Positions 1 to 12,400 of a DNA stretch of 64,000 bases are shown piece after piece; the stretch's first letter is position 1, and every line of letters begins with the position of its first letter. The stretch comes from Rugalucina vietnamica (lineage: Eukaryota > Mollusca > Bivalvia > Lucinida > Lucinidae), in assembly GCA_964017185.1 (NCBI GenBank), contig OZ024884.1, positions 13,369,548 through 13,433,547 of the forward strand. Direction: 5' to 3'. The translations under genes and the position numbers were made by a program. The notes beneath the pieces were generated by a model. It was not told the origin of the DNA, ran no database searches, and saw nothing but the letters and a program-made list of their open reading frames with translations.

Positions 1-905
1 AACTGCGCTATATACCAAAAACTCGATTCACAAAGTCTCGTGTTTGAAATTTGCATATTTCCAAGGGAGGCTATCCCGTCACAATACTTATTTTCTAACG
101 GGAAACCTGTGAGTTGAATCTTTTTACTGTATACCTCATGAGTAACCTATTTGCCAGTAATAAAGTAATACGTGTAGTCAAAGGTTTATAGCACCATCGA
201 AACAAATTAAGATGACCAAAGTCCTTTTGCATTGTTCTTTATCCGGACGTACACAGTGAAATTATAAATCGTTTAAAGATTTAAAGATCTATGGAAACCG
301 TTATAAACAAACAAAATCGACTCACCCGCGTTTTAGGTTTTACAGTTATGACGTATCTACTGCAAACTTTTAGATATTATTGCTTGTTTCAATGTGCAAC
401 GCTATCCCAAGTTTTAGAGTTCGCCTCTACAGATTGCATTTATTTACCGTTATTTACCTGCTCGTGCGAAAAATGGTATAGCCTTATTACCATGCATCTT
501 TGAATTATCAGTACTGTACTTTAAATAAACATTATGTTAACATGTTAACAAACCTATTTAAAATAATAAGCAGTACGTCCTTGATTTACAGTGGTTCTGG
601 ACTATGGCACAAGGATTGCAAAATAGAATGGAAATGAATTCCGTTCGAGTCTCGGACATATGACGCTAAATGTTCACATCTGGATGTTTATCCTACTTAC
701 GTCTAAAATAAACATTTGCTATCCTGGGGTGGGGGGTGGGGGGGGGGGGGTGCCAGTCTCTCAGCGTTCTACAACTGCAAGATGATAATGCTTCGAAAAC
801 AAATTTACCCAATTTTGCGTTGCCTTCAACGTATGTTCCTGGCGTTTAAAGTGAAATATGATTAATAAAGAGGAATTATGAATAACAATACTTATTATAA
901 TCAGT
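1..905. other. Unannotated AT-rich stretch
   Basis: I see no gene here. Short open frames occur on both strands but have no recognisable domain, signal peptide or splice pattern. The only structure is a G-rich run at about 721-750. Confidence 0.5.
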
Positions 906-910
906 CACCT

Positions 911-1108
911 TGTGAGAAAACCAACAATCTGCATATGCGAAAACAAAGACGCAGATCAGCGCCTTTGTTTCTCTACACGGATAGTACACTTCCTCTTCTT
1001 CTTAAATCCGAAATTTGAAGCTTCTAGCCTGCTTCTGTGACTATGCAGCCCGATTTGTGTCAGACCTGTTCGGAAACCACATTGTTGGTTTTCCCTCGAC
1101 GCGACTCT
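911..1108. mobile_element. MITE family B, copy 1
   Basis: This is a member of a family of about 240 bp found at least nine times in the window. Both ends read as versions of ATGAGCC..GCATGAGAAAACCAACA in inverted orientation. The interior holds a palindrome around 'GATCAGCTTCGCGG' and a conserved 'CTACACGGATAGTACA' block. The central palindrome of this copy is partly lost. No coding capacity. Confidence 0.7.
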
Positions 1109-1402
1109 AATAAAAAGGAATTATGATTGTCTATACGAATGTGTTTAGCCAAGACTGTTAGTCATAATGACGTTGCCTCTAACTTCTCAGAATCGGCGAG
1201 AAATTCGGTGAATCTTTGATTTCTTGTGCTTCTTGGACTAAGGCACACAGGGGACAGAAGAGAATGGTACAGCAGTCCCCGAGGGTGGTCCCTTCTATTC
1301 CGCTCGACTCGCGAATCTTGCCCCTGATGTTTAACCATTCGATGATGTTCAGAATTGGTATGAGGTAGGCGATACCTGTAAAATCAAAACATTTTTTTAG
1401 AA

Positions 1403-1403
<1 letters not shown>

Positions 1404-1451
<48 letters not shown>
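1404..1451. repeat. Poly(A) run
   Basis: An almost pure A tract of about 48 bp. It could be the tail of a retroposed sequence, but I recognise no element body attached to it. Confidence 0.8.
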
Positions 1452-1453
<2 letters not shown>

Positions 1454-1727
1454 GAGGGCGAATATCAGCACGTCCTTAAAGTTTTAGGTAGCGTAAAGAC
1501 TATATGCTGCTTTCTGTTTAGGCTAGGCCCAACCGAAGCATGTTAATACATATTAACTCTTACCTTGATGTTTGCGACAATTGTTGCTTTGGACGGGTAG
1601 TCAAAATTAAGAGCTTGCCCAACCCACAAGAAAACGTTTTTTATTTCAAGTTTGACCACAGAAACATCATTCCCATAACGAGGTACGACGAACAAAATCG
1701 AAATGTAAACGACCCGGATAACATAAT

Positions 1728-1966
1728 TTGAGCCGCCGCATGGGAAAACCAACATTCTGCATAGGCAAAAACAAAGGCGCAGATCAGCTTCGCAGTAACT
1801 GCGAAGCTGATCAGCGCCTTTGTTTTCGCTACACGGATAGTACAATTCGTCTACTTTCTAAATCCAAAATTTCCAGCCTCTCACCATCTTGTGCGACTGT
1901 ACAGCCCGGTTTGTGTCAGACCTGGTTGGAACCCAAATTGTTGGTTTTCTCATGCACAGGCTCATT
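1728..1966. mobile_element. MITE family B, copy 2 with perfect central palindrome
   Basis: Starts 'GAGCCGCCGCATGGG' and ends 'CATGCACAGGCTCAT', imperfect inverted termini. At about 1778-1818 a perfect palindrome (GCGCAGATCAGCTTCGCAG and its complement) forms the core. Same family as the copies at 9072, 10434, 30898, 31370, 54770 and 59397. Confidence 0.8.
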
Positions 1967-2046
1967 TAATTTTTGAGGATGTTCCATTGACTTGTAGTAT
2001 TACGCCTAAGGCAACGGCTATGGTCATTTCGGGACGCTGCCTCCAC

Positions 2047-2300
2047 ATTACGAAAACTTGCCCATGCAATATATGTAGAGATTTTTTAAGTTGTAAAAAA
2101 TGAAATTTTTTAGTAGAACTTTTTTTTGTTATTTTTCTTATTTTTGCTCAAAACATAGACTGAGGCGGTTCTAAGAGTACCCACAATCTATGTTTTGGAG
2201 CAAAAATAAGAAAAATATGTATACCCCTGCATACCCCAGTTTTGCTATATAAAAGTGGGGTTTAAGGGGGTATATATTGCACGGACATGTTTTCCTGATG
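2047..2300. mobile_element. MITE family A, copy 1
   Basis: This family has imperfect inverted ends ('ATTACGAAAACTTGCCCATG' at one end, the complement of 'CAGGAAAACATGTCCGTG' at the other) and an internal hairpin whose arms read 'CATAGATTGTGGGTAC' and its complement, with 'AACCGCCTC' between. Next to the hairpin is a conserved 'CCCAGTTTTGCTATATAAAA' block. This copy spans both ends. It is non-coding. Confidence 0.8.
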
Positions 2301-2754
2301 ATTTTAGAGGACTTTTATCCGTCATTGGGGATGTGATGACAACCAAATCTGCTTTGAGTAAATCAACCCAAAAAGCACTGTCGAACATTGGACACTTTGT
2401 ACATGCATGAGGCTTACTTGAAATAATCAGTATTTAGGTGGGTTTCCCTTTTTTGTTTAAAACATTAAACCACCGAGTACATCTTACAGCCATCTGTAAA
2501 TGCCAAACAGAGGCAATCACGTTTAAGCGTTTTGTAATTAGGAACTCGTACTTTTGATCTCGGATCCAATAAATCCGTTATTTTGGATCCGAGTTTTGAT
2601 ACAGATTATTATTTACCACATAATGCGCAACTTCCTTCACCAATCGCTTCCGCATTCTGACCAAAGGTCACACAGGGAACGAAATAGGCAATAATACAGA
2701 GGCCAAGGTCATCAAAACAGTTGAACAGTCCGTGTCGCCACTCTCCCTGGAACA

Positions 2755-2986
2755 GTATGCAATAAACAGAGATTTTTGTAGCTTTAAAAATTGAAATTTT
2801 TCAGCTGAAAAATTTTGATAATTATTTTTATTTTTGCTAAAAACATAGATTGTGAGTACACGTTAGAAATTGCATCGTCAAGGCGGTTCTAACGAGTACC
2901 CAATCTATGGTTTGGAACAAAACTATGAAAAATAGCATACCCCAGCTATCCCAGTTTTTCTATAATTGCACGGACATGTTATCATA
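2755..2986. mobile_element. MITE family A, copy 2
   Basis: Has the family A hairpin 'ATAGATTGTGAGTACACG' with the opposing 'GAGTACCCAATCTATG' and the 'GCACGGACATGTTATC' end. The first end is eroded. Confidence 0.75.
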
Positions 2987-3824
2987 ATTTGAGCAGTTGA
3001 AAACGACAGACTACACTACTGAGACTCACGTAGTATTGTATACATACAAACCGATAAATGATCGGTGACACACTTTGCAATTGAGCCGAAGATGAGGTTA
3101 GATCTTCGAGTTTTCACCAATAGCGTTTACTCTATTGACTGATAGATAGGTGCAGGCAATCCAGACATTGGACATGTATTGAAAGAAAGTAACATAAGAA
3201 ATCCCGGTTATTTCGTTTTCGCAAACACTTCAATGATATTGTGATAGAAGTTATGAGTGTCACTATAGGTTCATATGTAAATTACGGTCACAAAGAGATA
3301 AATCATCAAATCGAGTGGCTGCCTCAAAAAGTAGACATTGAGTTACCTAAACTGAGTTAAATACAAGTGCAAAATGCCGGAAATGCCAAATTACTGAGAG
3401 CACGGGATTTTAACCTCAACGCCAGCTTCTAAAGAGATCTATCTGGTCAAGGAATCACCATGATGGTCAAACATGTATCTTACGAAAACATAACGATAAA
3501 CATCGGTCCTACCCAAATTTACATTTCCTTGTGCACGTTAGATATAATATAAACACTTAAAACTTGTGAGTGAACAGCTGTTGAATACAGAGTAGCATAT
3601 AAAGTTATTGATTACATGTATTTACGTGTGCATTTCTTAAAAGTTAACTTGTTTACGCGATGTTTATTTTCTGGCAAGAATGAAAATGGATTAATACATA
3701 CCGACATGACTCCCTCAAACTGCGCAGTTGTAAACAACTTTAAAAATACTATATATTATATTGTTTCCGTTACATGAAAATTTATTATTTACTTCCGCAA
3801 TCGTTGAAAAGACAATTGAATAAA

Positions 3825-4040
3825 CATTACGAAAACTTGCCCATGCAATATACAGAGATTTTTAACTGTAAACGAGGGAAAAGTTCGTTGGGGGAAAATT
3901 ATAGTTTTGCTCAAAACATTGATTGTGGGCACTTGATAGAGGCGTTTTGACGAGTACCCACTAACTTTTTTTGGAACAAAAAATACAAAAAAAAAAAGTT
4001 AGGTAAAAGGGTTAATACATTTACACAGACATGTTATCGT
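3825..4040. mobile_element. MITE family A, copy 3
   Basis: Starts 'ATTACGAAAACTTGCCCATG' and ends 'CAGACATGTTATC'. The internal hairpin is degraded, and the 'TATATAAAAGTGGGG' block is missing. Confidence 0.7.
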
Positions 4041-4759
4041 GAATGCGTTATCAAGTAAGAAAATCGAAACCGACATATTGTGTCCTGTTTCGTAAGGAGT
4101 GGCAGGATTAGAAGTCGATTGAGTGGGTCAAGTCATGCAGGATTGGCTGTAACTGAAACGGCCTGTACATGTATCCACATCATGCTTTTGTCTTTAAAGA
4201 CGTAGCCCCTGAAGGAGCTACAATGTATATTGGTACCACTGTTTATTCGGTTAATGACCCCTAATGATCCTTAGATCAAAGGATCATCATAATGTTGTGA
4301 TTATCACATATCTCCATAGGGGGTAATAAAGAGGCCCCTTAAGGACAATACCTGTAGTTCCACTGTTTATTGGTTTTATGGTCCCTGATGACCTATGCAA
4401 TAAAACTGCCTCCATCTACAATAAATATTGATTTTTCCTGTTTTTGGCCCCTACCTGTATTCAGAGTCATTGTCAGGCCACTAGAAAATAGTGCCCTGTC
4501 CCTTATCTAATGACTCTCAGTAGACAGGGCAATAGGTCTTTAACGCTTTGATGAAAGCGGGTCCTGAATCTCAACATATTTGCAATACCCTACATAGTGC
4601 TATCTACAGTGTACAATGCTGACCGCTTGTCAATTTTTGTGGTATGCTCTTGTTTCCTTTCCTCATCTGAAACTTAATTCAAACAAATCAACTAGATCAG
4701 ATTCTAAAGTAATTTAAATTTCAAACCGTAATATACTCTTTGATATTATCATGGACTTC

Positions 4760-5022
4760 ATTCCGAAAACACGTCCATGTATTAAACAGAACTTGTTTTC
4801 TGAAAATTTTGCATTTTTGTTTAAATAATTTCCTTATCTTAGTTCAAAACATAGATTGTGGGTATACATGTAGAAGCGTTTCGCTGATGTGCTTCATACG
4901 GGTAACCACAATTTTGGAGGAAAAAATAGAGAATTAGGTATATGTATGTGCACCCCAGTTTTCACTCTGAATGCGGGTTTCAAGGTTTAATGGGCTATAT
5001 ATTTTTGCTGAAATGTTAACCG
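4760..5022. mobile_element. MITE family A, copy 4 (divergent)
   Basis: Has 'AAAACATAGATTGTGGGTAT' and the opposing 'ACCACAATTTTGGAGG', followed by 'ACCCCAGTTTTCACTCTGAA'. It is more diverged than its relatives, so presumably older. Confidence 0.6.
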
Positions 5023-7040
5023 TATGTTTGGTTTTCATTTTAACAATGGTTAAAAAAAATTAAATACATGAGCAATGAAATTAAAATTATTCTGAAATAT
5101 ACACAACTTTGATATGCTGAATCCGCAAGACCCTGCATAATGATCATATATACTTCATGTCTACGATATGCGTAAACATAATCATTAAAACCATGACATC
5201 TGTTTAAATATGTCTTGGTATCTTATAACATATTTGAAATTCTATAAATTATGTTTATCCATACATGTAACAGATGTACATCATATTGAAGTAATCAATA
5301 ACATTTGACTGATAGCCATCATAAAGCTCATCAGAAAAAAGCGTAAATTAAAATATGCATTCACAAACTAAAGTAAGTGTATATGGTGATCCAATTAATT
5401 AACAGTCATCCCCCCCTTCTCACTCCCACCCCCGTTTTATAAATCCGATTGTCTAATTCCAGTTCACTTCAGTGGTTACCACACAAAAATTCGGCTCCAA
5501 AACATAAATGGAACCACAACACGCCTTAGAACGATCAGTAAATATAAAATTACTGGCGGGGGAATTTGAGTTATTGCAAAATGATGTACATACATTAAAA
5601 TTACATTTTAAATTCAAAGGGCATTTTTTGACATCTACACGTAGACCAGGGCGCTTAAAATGCATTTAACCATTTTATTGTTTCATCCTAGTGTGCTCTA
5701 CAGTAAACTCATAAAAATGCAAGCCAATATCACCCCACTCACAGTGACAGTAAGAGTGCATTCTTAGTACATAATCACAGAATATCAAGTGATAGCAGGT
5801 ATGGTATCAACTCCTGGTTTTTCTATTCTCACTGTATTAAGTTTCCAAACGTACAAGTATGGGTGTTAAGAAAGTTGCTTTCGCAGTTTTACACATGGTT
5901 AAAAAATAATTTTTAAGTTTGATTTTTCTTTACAGGATTATAATTTAAGACATCACAAAACTATATAAAGTAAAGGGGTCAAAGTACCGAAATCGTATAT
6001 CGTAGCTCATAAAAATTCGTAATAACATTGACGAATACGAGATATGTAGTCATATAGGCATGGAACCCCCAAAACAGGAGGTGTGATCAGGTGTTCGCGA
6101 AGGGTGAGCATCACCTGCCCATTATAATGCACCCGCCATGTCCATATGACTGATTACAAAGCCGAGCAAATGAATATCTGGTAAGAAACGAATGTCCGGT
6201 AAGTGAAAGCCGCATTATTTATTGGCAATTGCGAATAAGTAGTCCAATTAAATGGCGAATAAGTAGACGTCCAATTAGGCTAAATTAATTAGACTATGGA
6301 AAATTTTTATGCATTGCTCTTGGCATGGCAAAGATATTTTCTAGTATACCCCCATTTTGGTGTAAACGTTCAAGGGTTAGAAAATGGGAGCCAGTGTTTG
6401 ATTATCATTTTGTTCATGATCAGGTATCTGATTTAAAACATGTTTGCTTTTATGTTTTCGTATACATCCAAATAAAAGTCTGGGTTTGTCATTTTTTAGT
6501 TTGCTCTTCATTTCATTTTACTTGTTATTATTGCAGCCGGTGTTGTGCCGTTCAAAGTCTCTAGATCTCCGTACATCAGCCAAATTGCAGATTATATTTT
6601 CCTTTCTGTCCTGTGAAATCAGCGACTCGGAGGATATCAGAAATTATAATCAGTTTAGATTCATTTTCAATCCAACGTTTAAAACATTTGGCTCTTTTAG
6701 GATAGTACTAGTCTTTCTTTCGACTATGCTACTGAAATGCAAAATAACAGCAATTTTCTTTGGTTCCTTGTAGCCAAATCCAAATGGTCGCTGAGGAAGC
6801 TTTAGTAGCAGAAACCGCGGGATTGTCCGCCCCTTTTCTCATGAATATGCTCACTCACTGCTCTTAAAGAAACGCAGTTTTTATTTTATTTGTACCGTCG
6901 CATGCCTAATTTCTAGGAATGGAATAATAAATCCATAGGCATGTATAGCTATAGATTGCATTATTCTGCCCCCTTGATTACATTTGTCACAACCAGCTAT
7001 ACGAGTTCATGCAATAAACGCTTACTGACTCCGCCTTGAC
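5023..7040. other. Mostly unannotated; short family C remnant
   Basis: No convincing gene. At about 5478-5570 is a remnant of interspersed family C ('AACGATCAGTAAATATAAAA', 'TACTGGCGGGG'). At 6775-6890 is a sequence related to 28290-28410 (shared phrases 'GAAACCGCGG', 'TTCTCAT', 'CACTGCTCTTAAAG'), so it is another low-copy repeat. Open frames at 6325-6773 have hydrophobic character but no domain I recognise. Confidence 0.4.
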
Positions 7041-7041
7041 T

Positions 7042-7045
<4 letters not shown>

Positions 7046-7103
<58 letters not shown>
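7046..7103. repeat. (CT)n microsatellite
   Basis: About 29 uninterrupted CT dinucleotides. Confidence 0.95.
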
Positions 7104-7109
<6 letters not shown>

Positions 7110-7723
7110 TTCTCTCTTTCAATGCCAGCAAGCATTGTAGTCATATTTTAATAGCCAAAATAACAAAAAATGGCATCGTTTTCCAACTTACACCTGTGCC
7201 AAAAAGCTAACTAAATCACAGTGTTCCTGACGCTGTGATGTCACTACTCAACTGTGCATGTAACCGTTACTTGACTGAGACTTGTTTTCAGGTCTTAAAT
7301 AACACGCTTTGAATATTTTCATTTGTCACAAGACTAGTATTTCTTTTTAAGAATGATTTGACTTATAGTTTTGTATATGCACAAGTTGTCTTGCGATTAT
7401 GTACATAACAAAACAACTTAAACTAATAAAGTTTCCAAAAGAAAAAAAACAATATATATACATGTATATTTCTTGTGACAGTGCTTATTGTAGTTTATTG
7501 TAGGATCATAAAGAAATCTGAGGAACTCTTGAGTAAATATATTAAAACCATTTTTGGGCTCTCTAAGGAACTGTATTTTTTAGTCTTGTTTTTGATCAGA
7601 CACTTTAAAAATTTACTGCTACCACTTGAGACATTAGCACTTGTGAAAAACAATAACAAATCACTTAATCACAAATAAAAAATGAAACAGGAATATCATC
7701 GAAATGAACTTATGTTTTTTTCC

Positions 7724-7991
7724 ATCATGAAAACATGCCCGTGTAATGTATACCCCTTGAACCCTAATTTTATATCGCAAAACTGGGGTATGCAGGGGCA
7801 TACCTATTTTTATTATTTTGCTCCAAAACATAAATTGTTGGTACTCGTTAGAACCGCCTCGTCTAACGTGTACCCACAATCTATGTTTTGAGCAAAAAAT
7901 AAGAAAAATTTCGAAATTGTTCAGCTGAAAATTTTCAATTTGTAAAGCTAAAAAAATCTCTGTATATTGCATGGCCAAAGTTTTTGTAATA
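7724..7991. mobile_element. MITE family A, copy 5 (reverse orientation)
   Basis: Reversed relative to copy 1: starts 'ATCATGAAAACATGCCCGTG' and ends 'TATTGCATGGCCAAAG'. Both hairpin arms ('CATAAATTGTTGGTACTCG' and 'GTACCCACAATCTATG') and the 'GCAAAACTGGGGTATGC' block are present. Confidence 0.8.
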
Positions 7992-8062
7992 AACATGTAC
8001 ATAAATCAGACGCATATTATTAAAGTACTTCAAACAAAATCGTTCTCATTTTTGACATAATC

Positions 8063-8303
8063 ATTACGAAAACTTGCCCATGTAATATATTGAAATTTTT
8101 TTTAACTTTAAAAATCAAAATTTTTCAGCTTGAAAAAATTGATATTTTTCTTATTACATAGATTGTGGTTCTAACGAGTACCCACAATCTATGTTTTGGA
8201 GCAAAAATAAGAAAAAATAGGTATACCCCTGCAAACCCCAGTTTTGCTATATAAAAGTGGGGTATAAGGGGGTATTTATTTCACGGACATGTTTTCCTGA
8301 TGA
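8063..8303. mobile_element. MITE family A, copy 6
   Basis: Nearly complete copy 'ATTACGAAAACTTGCCCATG' to 'GGACATGTTTTCCTGATG'. One hairpin arm is shortened. It lies about 70 bp from copy 5 in the opposite orientation, so the two form a loose inverted pair. Confidence 0.8.
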
Positions 8304-8467
8304 TGGCTGGCTGGCTGCACTGTTTTGTACTTTGATAAATGTAAGGACATTATATAATTTTAAATAGTTTTAGTACTGTAATAAAAGGCTTGAAAACCCA
8401 CAAAATCTTATACTACGTGCATTGAATGCAGTAAAAATGATGGTATTGGGGCCTGGGTATCTGGGTA

Positions 8468-8468
8468 T

Positions 8469-8513
<45 letters not shown>
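8468..8513. repeat. Poly(T) run
   Basis: Tract of more than 40 T. It creates long phenylalanine or lysine frames on the two strands, which are artefacts. Confidence 0.9.
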
Positions 8514-8515
<2 letters not shown>

Positions 8516-9071
8516 AACGTCAAGTGAAAAAGATAATTAGTTATACAAATAGTGTCCTGCCAAATATCACTCGTTTGCTTCTCGATAAGTCTTGTATTGG
8601 TAATATGTTTAGTTCCATATTCCAAAGGTACGAGAATCGTGCACAAACCAACGTCAAATTTTGCGTACTCGTTGTCCTTATTGTTCGAGCATTCAGAGAA
8701 GGGGTTTTGGCTTGTGACGCTTCCTTAGTTCGATCAAATAATAATAAAATATTCCTTAATTTACAAGGGGGTGCACCGTGCTTCTTATCTTTTGATCATG
8801 CGCAAATCACGATTGAGTTGCATCGTTAAAAACATCTTTTTCTACATGTCTTCAGTTCAGAAACACCCGCTGGTAAACTTGCGCATCCGTGCAGCCTGAT
8901 CATGATAAGCGACTGTGTTTGATGATGAAGGAGGACAAAACACTCGTTTCATCAGCCATCGCCAATTAAGCTAAAGACGTCGTTTGTTTGTATCAGATTT
9001 TGTTGGAAACCACAAAAAATAGTTTTGTTTTTTTCTGGACGAGACATATTTTTTACCCATACCATCAACTA

Positions 9072-9309
9072 CATGAGCCGTTGCACAAGAAAACCAACAA
9101 TTTGCATATGCGAAAACAAAGACGCAGATCAGCTGCGAAGTAACCGCGAAGCTGATCAGCGCCTTTGTTTTCGCTACACGGATAGTACAATTCCTCTTCT
9201 TCTTAAATCCGAAATTTCAAGTTTCCAGCCTGCTTCTGTGAATGTACAGGCTGGTTTGTGTCAGACCTGGTAAGAACCAAAATTTTGGTTTTCTCACGCA
9301 CATGCTCAT
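9072..9309. mobile_element. MITE family B, copy 3, abutting a promoter
   Basis: Complete family B copy: 'ATGAGCCGTTGCAC' at the left, 'CACGCACATGCTCAT' at the right, and a central palindrome near 9126-9165. Its right end touches the TATA-like element of the five-exon gene and lies 55 bp before the start codon. Confidence 0.8.
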
Positions 9310-9320
9310 ATATATAATAA
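9309..9320 (+). promoter_or_regulatory. Probable TATA box of the five-exon secreted-protein gene
   Basis: TATATATAATAA lies 44 bp before the predicted ATG. That leaves room for a transcription start near 9340 and a very short 5' UTR. It directly abuts the right end of a family B MITE, so the core promoter may partly derive from the insertion or its target site. Inferred from position only. Confidence 0.4.
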
Positions 9321-9363
9321 GCTGCGTTGAGCAGTTGCGCATAGTGCAAAGTACGTTGTGACG

Positions 9364-9424
9364 ATGTCGCCCTTAAAGTTCAGATTTCTCAGTTTGACAA
9401 TAATTTTATTCTTCAAGACAGCCG
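9364..9424 (+). CDS. Exon 1: signal peptide
   Basis: ATG at 9364 opens MSPLKFRFLSLTIILFFKTA, a basic N-terminus followed by a hydrophobic core and a small-residue end typical of a secretory signal. It runs into a strong donor (G|GTAAGT at 9425) in phase 1, the same phase as all later introns. The exon is too short to appear as an open reading frame of note. Confidence 0.7.
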
Positions 9425-12400
9425 GTAAGTTAACAACATTTTACAAACATTACGAAAGCATGCCCATGCAATACAGAGATTTTTTTAGCTTTAAAAATTG
9501 AAAATTTTCAGCTGAAAAAAAAATGATATTATATATATTTACATAGATTGTGGGTACACGTTAGAACCGCCTCGGGTACCATCACGTCAATCTATGTTTT
9601 GGAGCAAAAAAAAAAAAAAGGTATACCCTGCAAACTTTTTTTTTGCTACATAAAAGTGGGATATTATAAGGGGATATATATTACATGGACATGTTTTCCT
9701 GATGTATACGTGCTCGTACACCTCAAGTTATTTCATCCATTTTTAACTTTAAAAAAATGTATTTGTAAATTTTACCTAGGCCTGTCACCTCACATTTTAT
9801 TCATAAAAGAGCACATAGCATTAACCTAAAATTATTAACATGACAGACAAAAAGTCATAAAAAAGTGTTTTCGGCCTCTTGGCCTTTATCAAGAAACAAT
9901 ACTCGGGCTCTTCTTTTAATACATTACGTCTTGAAATAAGGTCTTTCACCATCTTGGAAAATTAGAAAAACTTTCAGAATAACTCTTCAAGATGGTGGAG
10001 AACCTTATTTCAAGATGTAATTTATTAAAAATAGAGAGTATTGTTTCTTGATGAAGGCCAAAAGGACGAAAATTGAAGAAAGAGTGATTTTAGAATTAAA
10101 GTGTAATAGTTAATTCTCTGTAGAATGTTAATTCAAGAGTCTAGTAAATAATTAAAAGCATAAAATAAAACTATAAGAAAAAACGACAAACTTACTAGTA
10201 ATTTGAAAATGAAAGAGAAAAACAAAAGACTGAATATTATTTTCAGATGCTGCTCTTGATGCTGCTTGTACTAATGGCGACGTTGATTGTGATGCCGTTA
10301 ATCACGAAAAATGTTCCACAGATGGCACCCCTGTCTGCATTTGTGATGGAGATGGTGGATACAAGAGAGGCCCAGTTACTACGGCTTCCTGTTTCCTGAG
10401 TATGTCCATTGAATTGTTTCATTAAAATTACCATATGAGCCTGTGCGTGACAAAATCAACAATTTGGGTTTCCAACCAGGTCCGACACAAGCCGGGCTGT
10501 ACAGTCACAAAAGATGGTTAATGGCTTGAAATTTTGGATTTAGAAAGTAGAGGAACTGTACTATCCTTGTAGCGAAAACAAAGGCGCTGATCAGCTTCGC
10601 GGTTACCGCGAAGCTGATCTGCGTCTTTGTTTTCGCCTATGCAGATTGTTGGTTTTCCCATGAGACGGCTCATATAAATGAAGTATTTCTTCGAAGTAGG
10701 CCACTTATAAAAAGTATCAACAATATTTGTTTTACAACAACTAATAAAGATTTATAATTCCAACTTTACTAATTTCCTACATTCTGATTGGTTGTTTGGA
10801 AGACTTTATACTTCGATAAAAGCAATGCGTAAGAATCCTTAGTTTTCACCTTAAAACGGCGCGACGTTACGTGATAACGTGACGTTTCTTCATAGAAACG
10901 TTGACGTCACCAAATCTAAACGTCATAAAAACTATGGATGAACACGATTTGAAGGCATTAAAATTTTTATTGATATGGACGCATTTTCTTTTAACAGAAC
11001 ATCGCACGGTAAGTGTTTTAATCTTCTTCTTGTGTGTTGTAATTTGAGGTTTGAATTTCTAATATTCCGAGCCCCAGTTCAAAATCGACATGTGTTTCTA
11101 TCGGCCCAGACGGCGATATTTTCTCCCAAAAGCATAATTTTGAAAGAAGGGGAGATGTTTTAAAGCTACCGCTTTGACAGCCTGCCTATAGCAAGTCAGT
11201 TATAGCTTCTATTTATTGCGAGAAGTGAATTTTATACTTTGGAAATTTTCAAGATGGCTGCCTCATGAAGATCCGTTTTGCTCTATTTTCCTTCCGCTGA
11301 CTGTAAAAAATTTAAATAGATGTAGACAAATGCAGTGTAATGAGACAAAGTTGGAATTATAAGGAATGAATTATTATTTTTGTTGATTTTATCGATGTGT
11401 AAACTCAGGCGAATCACTCACAAACTTTTTCATAAAGCCCTTCGGGCTTTATTTAGTTTGTGAGTGATTCGCCTGAGTTTACACATCGATAAAATCAACA
11501 AAAATAAAATTCATTCCTATAGTAAATATGGTCTGAATTCTGGTCGAGGACTACAAGGCGAACGTTATATTAGTCAGATTCTTAAGTCAGATAAATGGGT
11601 CCACACTCTAGGAATATTCCTGAAGACAATGCTTCAAAATGGACGATTTCCGAATTAAGATTCAGTCTGTGTTTTACTATCATTTCTTGGTGATGTATAC
11701 ACTGGTAATCGAGTGAACATGTAATGGTGTTGTTCTCTTTGTTATCTTTTTTTTTATATATCTAATTGCGTGTTCTGAAGATCCGGCTAGGTTCGATGTT
11801 TTCTTCATTTTATAGCTGTAAATTTGGGACAGACTTGCACTGCTGATGCGCACGACGAATGTAAACTTGGAGATGGTGGGACTGGTGCTATATGTTCAGC
11901 AGGTACAACACAGTGTGATTGTGACCAGGCGAATAAGTATGTTAAAGATGCTGGTACCTGCAAGAAAGGTGAGTGACACGGTTGTTTTAGAAAACGTCTT
12001 GAAATGACCATAACTGTTAATTGGGACGTAAACCACAAATGCAAATAAAAACAAACATACTTCACTTTCCCTCTTCTTGACATTCTTGGTTGCAGGCCAG
12101 GTCTTGTAGGGAAAATGGTTTTAACAAATTCAACCTTTCCCTTTGCACTATGTCATAATATATTCGAAGGAAAATACAATAGTCAGTAACTATGACAAGC
12201 CCCAAATTATCTTATCTTTACCCAGCCGTTTCACCTTGTTATATTTGCAAGGACAGTTTCTTTTAGTTGGCCTCCCAAGCCCCTCAAATATTTTTCTGTT
12301 GGCATTTTTGAGTACATTTTGGCATCCATGCCTAATGTGTACCTTAATGTGTAACAATACACGCTAGGGTAAGTCTGAAAATGCCCCAGAGTCCCAAAAA

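Noticed and set aside
8422-8829. 135-codon frame with a long phenylalanine run (and a lysine run on the other strand)
   Set aside because: Created by the poly(T) tract. The remainder has no domain.
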